From an uncultured Ruminococcus sp. (GTDB taxonomy: Bacteria > Bacillota > Clostridia > Oscillospirales > Ruminococcaceae), in contig CAMWKY010000008.1 in NCBI GenBank assembly GCA_947174965.1, positions 1 to 18,758 of the forward strand: 18,758 nucleotides of DNA, read 5' to 3'. Both the position numbers and the translations under genes were made by a program. Numbering within the stretch: position 1 is the first letter of the stretch; each line of letters starts with the position of its first letter. Shown here one piece after another: positions 1-5,531 of this stretch. The notes under the pieces were generated by a model that worked only from the letters and a program-made list of their open reading frames with translations, had not been told where the DNA came from and did no database searches.

Positions 1-42
1 ATTCTTGACTGTCAACCAAGTGATATTATAAAATACAAGTAA
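1..42 (+). CDS. Possible 3' end of an upstream gene (partial)
   Basis: Frame 1 is open from the window edge to a TAA at 40-42, and a rho-independent terminator hairpin begins at that stop. This is the arrangement expected for the end of a gene. Only 13 codons are visible, so nothing can be said about the product. Frame 2 is also open until a TAA at 29-31, so the reading frame is not certain. Confidence 0.3.
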   Translation: MLDCQPSDIIKYK

Positions 43-79
43 AAGCCACCGCAAAAAAGCTGTGGCTTTATATTTTATT
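42..79 (+). terminator. Rho-independent terminator
   Basis: AAAGCCAC (42-49) pairs perfectly with GTGGCTTT (62-69) around a 12-base loop, followed by a T-rich tail. It lies directly after the TAA at 40-42 and separates the upstream gene from the flotillin unit. Confidence 0.75.
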
Positions 80-235
80 GGAATAAACGCATATATTTTT
101 TTATATGCCATACAGCGAATTTATTCACAGGATTAGCGGATAAGTTCGTATGAACTTGTAAAACAATCCAAAAATCCATATATTAAATCATCTGATTTTA
201 TTATACAAATACATATAATCAGAAAATGACGGATA
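80..235. other. AT-rich intergenic region with three inverted repeats
   Basis: No gene is seen between the terminator and the flotillin promoter. Three inverted repeats stand out. GCATATA (89-95) faces TATATGC (102-108) across six T residues. AAGTTC (142-147) faces GAACTT (152-157) across GTAT. TCTGATT (191-197) faces AATCAGA (217-223), ending 12 bases before the -35 box. Any could be an operator or only a feature of AT-rich DNA; the sequence alone does not decide. Confidence 0.45.
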
Positions 236-264
236 TTGACAAAATCTGAAACATAGTATATAAT
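236..264 (+). promoter_or_regulatory. Consensus sigma-A promoter for the flotillin gene
   Basis: TTGACA (236-241) and TATAAT (259-264) both match consensus exactly and are separated by 17 bases. AT-rich DNA upstream could act as an UP element. Transcription would begin near 271, giving a leader of about 40 bases before the start at 310. Confidence 0.85.
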
Positions 265-291
265 AACATCAATCACTGGTGAAATAATATG

Positions 292-312
292 ATATGGAGG
301 ACTTTATTTATG
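292..312 (+). promoter_or_regulatory. Ribosome binding site that fixes the flotillin start
   Basis: GGAGG at 296-300 lies 9 bases before the ATG at 310. An in-frame ATG at 289 overlaps the upstream side of this site and has no good Shine-Dalgarno sequence of its own, so 310 is the preferred start. Confidence 0.8.
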
Positions 313-1779
313 GATTTACCGATTATTCCTACTATTATGGGAGCTATTGCAATTATTGTGCTTATTATCATCATCGCCACAGGCTACATAAAAGCTCCAC
401 CCGATACAGCCTATATTATATCAGGTCTAAGACAAAAAATCATCATAGGCAAGGCAAGTATAAGAATCCCGTTTTTTGAGCGTGTTGACAAACTCAAACT
501 ACAGCTTATTGCTGTTGACGTAAAAACATCAAGCGCAGTTCCGACAGCCGATTACATCAATATCAACGTTGATGCAAATGTCAATGTAAAAGTAAGCAGT
601 GACCCGATACTTATAAAATTAGGTGCTGAAAACTTCCTTAACAGAGAGCCTGCATATATTTCACAGGTTGCAAGGGAAGTTCTTGAGGGAAATATGCGTG
701 AAATCGTCGGACAGATGTCATTGGAAGCTATGGTTAACGACCGTAAGGCATTTGCCGAAAAAGTACAGGAAAATGCTGCTCCCGACCTTAACAGAATGGG
801 ACTTGAAATAATCTCATTCAATGTTCAGAATTTCAGGGACGACCAGAATCTTATTGAAAATCTTGGTATCGACAATACAACGAAAATCCAGAAAAAAGCT
901 GCTATTGCAAAAGCTGAATCCGAAAAAGAAATTGAGATTGCAAAGGCACAGGCTAAAAAAGAAGCAAATGACGCAAAAGTAATTGCCGAAACTGAAATTG
1001 CACAGAAAAACAATGAACTTGCTATCCGTCAGGCTGAACTCAAAAAAGAAGCCGATACACAACTTGCTATAGCTGATGCCGCTTATGAGATTCAGAAAGA
1101 GGAACAGCGTAAGACAATTGAAATCACAAAGGCAAACGCAAATATTGCAGCATCTGAAAGAGACGTTGAACTTAAAGCTAAGCAGGCAGATGTTATGGAA
1201 AAGTCTCTTGATGCTGAAATCAAGAAAAAAGCCGAAGCTGAACGCTATAAGGCACAGCAGTATGCAGATGCAAAACTTTATCAGCAGAAAAAAGATGCAG
1301 AAGCAGACCGTTTCCAGCGTGAACAGGAGGCAGAGGCAAAGAAAGCTGAAGCAGAGGCTATGAAGTACGCCAAAATTCAGGAAGCAGAGGGTATTGCTGC
1401 TGTCGGTCAGGCTGAAGCTGATGCTATACGTGCAAAAGGTCTTGCGGAGGCAGAGGGAATCAATGCAAAGGCTGAAGCTATGAAAAAATACGGTGAAGCT
1501 GCTGTATTGGAAATGTACTTCAAAGTTCTCCCTGATATTGTCAGAAATGCTGCTGCTCCGCTTGAAAATGTTGACAGAATCACAATGTACGGCGACGGCA
1601 ATTCAAGCAGAATGGTCGGCGATATTATAAGTTCCACAACAAAAGTTACTGACGGACTTTCAGAAGCAACAGGTCTTGACATTAAATCCATTCTTTCAAA
1701 TTTTGTAAACTCAACTAAAAATAATTCTGCACCTGCTCCGACTCCTGATAATTTTGAGGAAGTGCCAACAGAAGATTAA
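310..1779 (+). CDS. Flotillin family (SPFH domain) protein, FloT-like
   Basis: This 489-residue protein is a bacterial flotillin, a membrane scaffold that oligomerises on the inner face of the membrane and organises ordered lipid domains. An N-terminal hydrophobic segment (about residues 8-25) anchors it. An SPFH/band-7 domain follows (about 27-200). A long Ala/Glu/Lys-rich coiled coil with many EA/AE pairs covers about 200-395, the hallmark of the flotillin domain. A conserved C-terminal block ('EMYFKVLPDI') precedes a Pro/Ala-rich tail. The length is close to Bacillus subtilis FloT (about 509) and much longer than FloA. The start at 310 is chosen for its GGAGG site. It is driven by the promoter at 236-264 and is probably cotranscribed with the SdpI-like gene 13 bases downstream. 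No NfeD-type partner gene, common beside flotillins, is present in the window. The family call is secure; the cargo is unknown. Confidence 0.93.
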   Translation: MDLPIIPTIMGAIAIIVLIIIIATGYIKAPPDTAYIISGLRQKIIIGKASIRIPFFERVDKLKLQLIAVDVKTSSAVPTADYININVDANVNVKVSSDPILIKLGAENFLNREPAYISQVAREVLEGNMREIVGQMSLEAMVNDRKAFAEKVQENAAPDLNRMGLEIISFNVQNFRDDQNLIENLGIDNTTKIQKKAAIAKAESEKEIEIAKAQAKKEANDAKVIAETEIAQKNNELAIRQAELKKEADTQLAIADAAYEIQKEEQRKTIEITKANANIAASERDVELKAKQADVMEKSLDAEIKKKAEAERYKAQQYADAKLYQQKKDAEADRFQREQEAEAKKAEAEAMKYAKIQEAEGIAAVGQAEADAIRAKGLAEAEGINAKAEAMKKYGEAAVLEMYFKVLPDIVRNAAAPLENVDRITMYGDGNSSRMVGDIISSTTKVTDGLSEATGLDIKSILSNFVNSTKNNSAPAPTPDNFEEVPTED

Positions 1780-1792
1780 GGAAGTATTTATT

Positions 1793-2170
1793 ATGATGTT
1801 CTTTTGGTTTATGCTTGTATGCGATTTATTAGTACCGCTGATTATGATAATAACAGGCGGAATAATGTGGAAACATTATCCTAAAGATATAAATGGACTA
1901 ATCGGCTACAGGACGAAACGCTCAAGAAAAAACATGGATACATGGAAATTCGCTCACGAATACTTCGGAAAATTATGGCTGAAAACAGGTATAATTCTTC
2001 TGATTGTATCTGCATTGGCTCACATTCCTTTTATTCACAGTTCAGAAAATACTATCTCTGTTATGAGCATTATTCTTTGTATGATACAATGTGCTGTTAT
2101 AGTTTCCACTATTTTTCCCACAGAAAATGCACTGAAAAAAACTTTTGACGACAACGGCAACAGAAGATAA
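1793..2170 (+). CDS. SdpI/YfhL family membrane protein
   Basis: This 125-residue integral membrane protein opens with a strongly hydrophobic segment (about residues 2-24). It then carries 'GLIGYRTKRS' followed by 'NMDTWKFAHEYFGKLW', the recognisable signature of the SdpI family, and two further hydrophobic segments. Family members include the Bacillus immunity protein SdpI, which protects against the SdpC toxin, but most are uncharacterised; immunity here is only a possibility. Start: ATG at 1793 (or 1796), preceded by AAGGAAG at 1778-1784 overlapping the flotillin stop codon. The upstream in-frame ATG at 1754 lies inside the flotillin gene without a ribosome binding site and was rejected. 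The short gap suggests cotranscription with the flotillin. Confidence 0.82.
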   Translation: MMFFWFMLVCDLLVPLIMIITGGIMWKHYPKDINGLIGYRTKRSRKNMDTWKFAHEYFGKLWLKTGIILLIVSALAHIPFIHSSENTISVMSIILCMIQCAVIVSTIFPTENALKKTFDDNGNRR

Positions 2171-2179
2171 ATATTGACA

Positions 2180-2207
2180 AACGGGCAGTTTTTCGGGACT
2201 GTCCGTT
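2180..2207 (+). terminator. Hairpin without T-tract (weak terminator or processing site)
   Basis: AACGGGCAGT (2180-2189) pairs with ACTGTCCGTT (2198-2207), with one G-U pair. It is followed by TAATAATAGG instead of a run of T, so it may attenuate or stabilise mRNA ends more than terminate. It resembles the hairpin at 2689-2715. Confidence 0.5.
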
Positions 2208-2230
2208 AATAATAGGAAGGATAAACTGAT

Positions 2231-2407
2231 ATGAAAAAGTCAAAACTGATGCAGATTGGTTCTGTCTGCGGAATAATCGGCGGTATCGGGCTGATTTGTT
2301 CAGCGATAATGTACGACAATATCCCGATAATTATAAGGATTTTGATTGCAGTCTGCGAAATTATTATGTCAGTTGCACTTATTTATAACTACAAAGAAAA
2401 TAAGTAA
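2231..2407 (+). CDS. Small hydrophobic protein, 58 residues
   Basis: An ATG at 2231 follows AGGAAGG (2214-2220) at good spacing and opens a 58-codon frame ending in TAA at 2405-2407. The protein begins MKKSKLMQIG and has two predicted membrane segments, about residues 9-27 and 31-52, with a short turn containing 'YDNIP' and a charged tail (YKENK). No family is recognised. It has a basic N-terminus, a proper ribosome binding site and a 25-base gap to the next gene, so it is probably a real two-helix membrane peptide cotranscribed with the zinc-ribbon gene. A toxin, a regulator of a membrane complex, or a plain hypothetical are all possible. Confidence 0.65.
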   Translation: MKKSKLMQIGSVCGIIGGIGLICSAIMYDNIPIIIRILIAVCEIIMSVALIYNYKENK

Positions 2408-2432
2408 AACATTTGACGGAGGTATAAAAAAT

Positions 2433-2663
2433 ATGAATTGTCCTTTTTGCAGTATTCCTATGAAAGAAGGCTGTATTTCAGGCGACGGCAGAACTAAAGT
2501 CCGCTGGATTGAAAACGGCGATAAACTGTATTTATCCGATATACTTTCAGAAAAAGGGGTCGTTAAATCTGCAAAATATTCTCTTCTTGCAAAATTCAGC
2601 ATAAGCGGATATTACTGCATAGTATGCAGAAAAATAATTATCGATACAGACATAGAGAAATAA
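2433..2663 (+). CDS. Small zinc-ribbon-like protein (PF20097/DUF6487 type)
   Basis: This 76-residue protein begins MNCPFC and has a second CxxC (CIVC) near residues 64-67, so the two CxxC pairs could form a four-cysteine zinc site. The middle contains 'GDGRTKVRWIENGDKL', which resembles a family of short clostridial PF20097-type proteins ('CPYCG...EG.I...' openings). The start at ATG 2433 follows GACGGAGGT ending at 2422. An in-frame ATG at 2346 lies inside the preceding small gene and was rejected. Function is unknown. The gene is followed by a clear terminator, so it ends this small transcription unit. The family name is from memory and should be confirmed by a profile search. Confidence 0.72.
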   Translation: MNCPFCSIPMKEGCISGDGRTKVRWIENGDKLYLSDILSEKGVVKSAKYSLLAKFSISGYYCIVCRKIIIDTDIEK

Positions 2664-2688
2664 CCGCAGTTTAATAAATAAAACATTT

Positions 2689-2720
2689 AACGGACAGTTT
2701 TCGTGGCTGTCCGTTTTTAT
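2689..2720 (+). terminator. Rho-independent terminator
   Basis: AACGGACAG (2689-2697) pairs perfectly with CTGTCCGTT (2707-2715) and runs into TTTTAT. It ends the unit of small genes and insulates the sigma factor promoter. Confidence 0.8.
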
Positions 2721-2737
2721 ATCTGTATACGGCTTAA

Positions 2738-2757
2738 AATTTTTTTCGAAAAAAATT
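2738..2757. promoter_or_regulatory. 20-base perfect palindrome overlapping a -35 box
   Basis: Two A, seven T, CG, seven A and two T form an uninterrupted dyad centred on 2747/2748. Its last two bases are the first two of the TTGACT -35 box. It may be an operator, an intrinsically bent A/T-tract UP element, or chance in AT-rich DNA. Confidence 0.4.
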
Positions 2758-2785
2758 GACTTTTATGCTGTTTCGTTCGTATTAT
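2756..2785 (+). promoter_or_regulatory. Putative promoter of the sigma/anti-sigma unit
   Basis: TTGACT (2756-2761) and TATTAT (2780-2785) are separated by 18 bases, each one base from the sigma-A consensus. Transcription would start near 2792, almost at the ribosome binding site, so the leader would be only about 15 bases. An ECF-specific autoregulated promoter may exist as well, but no clear motif was found. Confidence 0.55.
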
Positions 2786-2790
2786 AAGTG

Positions 2791-2809
2791 AAAGGCGGTG
2801 AGGAACTTG
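2791..2809 (+). promoter_or_regulatory. Ribosome binding site suggesting a TTG start
   Basis: AAGGCGGTGA (2792-2801) differs by one base from the ideal AAGGAGGTGA and ends 5 bases before TTG 2807. The alternative GTG at 2798 lies inside this site, leaving no spacing, so TTG 2807 is preferred. Confidence 0.6.
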
Positions 2810-3280
2810 TCAGACAAGGAAAAATTGAAAATTGCAATGGAAAAATATGGTGATATGATTTTCAGAATATGCCTGTTTACACTGAAAAATTATGCAGATG
2901 CAGAAGATACTGTTCAGGAAACTTTTATCATATACTTCAGAAAATCTCCTGCTTTTGAAAATTCCGAACACGAAAAGGCATGGCTTATATCAGTTGCACA
3001 GAATAAATGCAGAGATACTTTGAGGTTCAACAAACGCCATATGACCGAACCCGAAGAAGCCTTACATAACTATATTCAGAATGAAGAAGAAACACATATA
3101 ATTGATGCTCTTATGTCAGTCCCCGAAAAATTCAGGATAGTCCTGCAAATGCACTATATTGAGGGATTCAAGGTTGACGAAATTGCAACAGTTATAAAGA
3201 AATCACCGTCAGCAGTGAAAATGCGTCTTTCAAAAGGACGTAAACTGCTGGAGGAAATTTACCGAAAGGAGTTTTTATAA
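2807..3280 (+). CDS. ECF-type RNA polymerase sigma factor (sigma-70 family)
   Basis: This 157-residue protein has the two-domain architecture of extracytoplasmic-function sigma factors, which redirect RNA polymerase in response to envelope signals. Region 2 (about residues 8-75) contains 'YADAEDTVQETFI' and 'EKAWLISVAQNKCRD', the typical core- and -10-binding helices. Region 4 (about 103-150) contains 'VPEKFRIVLQMHYIEGF' and a helix-turn-helix with 'SPSAVKMRLSKGRKLL' for -35 recognition. Start: TTG 2807 is preferred over GTG 2798 because of the ribosome binding site. Its TAA shares one base with the ATG of the next gene (TAATG), so the two are translationally coupled, the usual arrangement for an ECF sigma and its membrane anti-sigma factor. 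The exact ECF group and regulon are unknown. Confidence 0.92.
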   Translation: MSDKEKLKIAMEKYGDMIFRICLFTLKNYADAEDTVQETFIIYFRKSPAFENSEHEKAWLISVAQNKCRDTLRFNKRHMTEPEEALHNYIQNEEETHIIDALMSVPEKFRIVLQMHYIEGFKVDEIATVIKKSPSAVKMRLSKGRKLLEEIYRKEFL

Positions 3281-5379
3281 TGATTGAAAAGAAACTGAAA
3301 AAATCAGCGGAAAAGATTGTCATGCCTGACGAACTCAAAGAACGCATACTTGAAAAGTGCGACGATTCCGTTATGACTGAAACAAATGCAGAGGAAATTA
3401 CATTCACTGTTGAGCCGTACCGCAAACGCAGAATAAGTCACATTGTTTCATGGGCTGCTGCTTTAACTGTTGTTATCGGCGGATTAGGCTATTCCACGCA
3501 CTTAATCACAAAAGAGGGATTCTATCCCGACAGCATGAGCGATATACTCTCAAATGCACCATTTGGCAGTTTAGCAGATTCAACTATGGACATATATACC
3601 TGCCGATTCTGGACTACGTTTCATAATGATGAAATATCAGACGAAGTAAAAGCACAGATAAATGAATTTTTCAGTAATATGGAATACATCGAAAAAGAGG
3701 GTTACTACTATCCGCCCGAAAATATAAATCCTGACCGTCCTTACATGGCTTACACAATTGCACTTTTAGACACGACAAATGACATAGATAACAGTCAGGA
3801 CTGTTTATCAGTTCTTGAAGATGACACACTTAGTTATAATCATTCGGGGATAACCACATACTACCAAATCGATTCAAAGGCATTTGACAAACTTATAAGA
3901 AGTATTCTCCCTGTCTGCGCTCCGTTTGGAAATCTTGCTGAACGTGACAATTACATTGTCACTATTGATATGGAAAATGAACCACGCACACCAGATGAAT
4001 CACAGAAAAATCTGCTTGCAGGACTTTTCAACGGCATTAAAAAGTGGGAGCTTATAGAGGACTATGACATATCAACTATGAATGTACGCCATGAAATAAC
4101 ATTCAACGGCGATACGTACGAAAGTATATTCATATGTGAAGATGATGTGCTTGTATACAATAAACCCGACGGCACAAAAGAAGTTTACCGCATTGACTTC
4201 AACGAAACAGACAAGGATATAAGATATTACATGAGGAAACCTGCTCCGTTCGGTAGTGATAGTATAACAAAATATGAATATGATGCCTATATCAATATCA
4301 GCGGAGACGATTATCCTGTTGACTATGACTGCACACTCTCAAATGCACTTTATAACTTCTTTGACGCTATGGACTGGAAACCTATTGAAAATTATGATGA
4401 TTCAACAATGGACGTACGACACAGAATATTTAGCAATGATATTGGAAGTATCTATATTAGTGCAGATGATAAGCTTATATATAACAATCCTGACGGAGTT
4501 GAAGAAGTCTACAATATCAATTTTGCTGAATTTGATGAACTTATGAAAAGCTTGTATCCGTACAAATACGACAAGGAAATCAAGTGCGGTTTATTTGAAG
4601 AACTTAATGGCTGTAAACTCTCTGCAAGTCTTTTCAGATGTGTAAGTATTGACGACGGTGCAGGTCCGCTTGATGAAAAGGATTCTGCAAAGATACTTGA
4701 AGTATTGAACAGTATCTGTATTGAAGAAATTCCCGAACCTGAAAACGCCGTATTTAAAAATATCGGTCTGGACAGCGTATCATTTACAACAAGCAAGGAA
4801 GTTGACGGCAAAGACACTGGATATAATATATGTGTCAATCTTATTAAAAAATATGTAATGTTTTCAAAAACGGAAAATTCCGAAACAGAAACACGCTTTT
4901 TCAGAACAGACGAAACAAATATAATGATACTTCTTAGAAATCTCAGAAATGACAGTGCAGTTTATCCTCCGTTTGCATCACTTTGGAAAACAGGTGATTG
5001 CACCTGCACAAGCGAATTTTTCAATGGAATACTTTCATACGAACAAGCTATCATGGTTACTACTGCATTTTATGGCTGGGACTGGTCAGATGTCTACGAT
5101 TTGGAACTGATACATTTTGACATATCAGGCGAACTCAAATACAGATTCTCCATAATAAATCAGCCTGACATCTGTGTATATGATGATGATACTATTATTA
5201 TGGGCAACAGATTATATCAGAATATTGACAAAAATGACAACAATTACCTCTTATATATCCTTGACAGTATATTCAATGACGAAATAAATCCCGACGACTA
5301 CAACACACAACACGAATATCCCGACGGAATTTCACAAGATGACAAAGATATGCTTGATGCTTACGGAAGTATCAACTGA
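3280..5379 (+). CDS. Probable membrane anti-sigma factor with repeated outer domain
   Basis: This 699-residue protein is predicted to have one membrane helix (about residues 55-75). The roughly 50-residue N-terminal part ('MPDELKERILEKC', then a basic 'YRKRR' stop-transfer) would be cytoplasmic and bind the sigma factor. About 620 residues would lie outside. This outer part consists of about five diverged units, each opening with an APFG-like motif at residues 93, 214, 322, 437 (CGLF) and 563 (PPFA), spaced 108-126 residues apart. Units 2 and 3 are most alike: both have W at 256/366, 'STMNVRH'/'STMDVRH' and 'VYNKPDG'/'IYNNPDG'. Unit 4 and the flanks contain several cysteines. Position after an ECF sigma with a one-base overlap supports the anti-sigma role; no standard anti-sigma domain (such as an HxxxCxxC zinc motif) is visible, so the role is inferred. 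The ligand is unknown. Confidence 0.75.
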   Translation: MIEKKLKKSAEKIVMPDELKERILEKCDDSVMTETNAEEITFTVEPYRKRRISHIVSWAAALTVVIGGLGYSTHLITKEGFYPDSMSDILSNAPFGSLADSTMDIYTCRFWTTFHNDEISDEVKAQINEFFSNMEYIEKEGYYYPPENINPDRPYMAYTIALLDTTNDIDNSQDCLSVLEDDTLSYNHSGITTYYQIDSKAFDKLIRSILPVCAPFGNLAERDNYIVTIDMENEPRTPDESQKNLLAGLFNGIKKWELIEDYDISTMNVRHEITFNGDTYESIFICEDDVLVYNKPDGTKEVYRIDFNETDKDIRYYMRKPAPFGSDSITKYEYDAYINISGDDYPVDYDCTLSNALYNFFDAMDWKPIENYDDSTMDVRHRIFSNDIGSIYISADDKLIYNNPDGVEEVYNINFAEFDELMKSLYPYKYDKEIKCGLFEELNGCKLSASLFRCVSIDDGAGPLDEKDSAKILEVLNSICIEEIPEPENAVFKNIGLDSVSFTTSKEVDGKDTGYNICVNLIKKYVMFSKTENSETETRFFRTDETNIMILLRNLRNDSAVYPPFASLWKTGDCTCTSEFFNGILSYEQAIMVTTAFYGWDWSDVYDLELIHFDISGELKYRFSIINQPDICVYDDDTIIMGNRLYQNIDKNDNNYLLYILDSIFNDEINPDDYNTQHEYPDGISQDDKDMLDAYGSIN
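3556..5319 (+). repeat. Five diverged coding repeats (APFG units) in the anti-sigma-like protein
   Basis: Units begin near 3556, 3919, 4243, 4588 and 4966, judged from the APFG/GLFE/PPFA motifs and a following pattern of beta-strand-like text and an amphipathic helix. Units 2 and 3 are alike over more than 50 residues. The repeat is visible at protein level and only weakly at DNA level, so it is old. Confidence 0.65.
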
Positions 5380-5389
5380 ATAACTGAAA

Positions 5390-5438
5390 ATGCTGTTATG
5401 CTGTTGTTTACGGCATGACAGCATCTTTTTTATTTTTT
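5390..5438 (+). terminator. Strong rho-independent terminator
   Basis: ATGCTGTTATGC (5390-5401) pairs with GCATGACAGCAT (5413-5424), with one G-U pair, and is followed by CTTTTTTATTTTTT. It closes the sigma/anti-sigma unit 11 bases after the stop codon. Confidence 0.9.
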
Positions 5439-5442
5439 CCCA

Positions 5443-5471
5443 TTGACTTTTTTTTATATATGATGTATAAT
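5443..5471 (+). promoter_or_regulatory. Sigma-A promoter of the seven-gene surface unit
   Basis: TTGACT (5443-5448), a 17-base spacer and TATAAT (5466-5471) give a near-consensus promoter right after the preceding terminator. Transcription would start near 5478, leaving a leader of about 54 bases before the ATG at 5532. Confidence 0.82.
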
Positions 5472-5531
5472 AAAAATTACGAAATATCTTGAACAAAGAT
5501 ATTCAAAATTTTGACAACAGGAGGATTCCAA

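Noticed and set aside
142..157. SOS/LexA (DinR) box
   Set aside because: The dyad has GTTC before GAAC, the opposite order to the Bacillus-type GAAC-N4-GTTC box.
2346..2432. Longer N-terminus for the zinc-ribbon protein (start at 2346)
   Set aside because: It would overlap the 58-residue gene and lacks a ribosome binding site; ATG 2433 has a strong one and starts directly before the CxxC motif.
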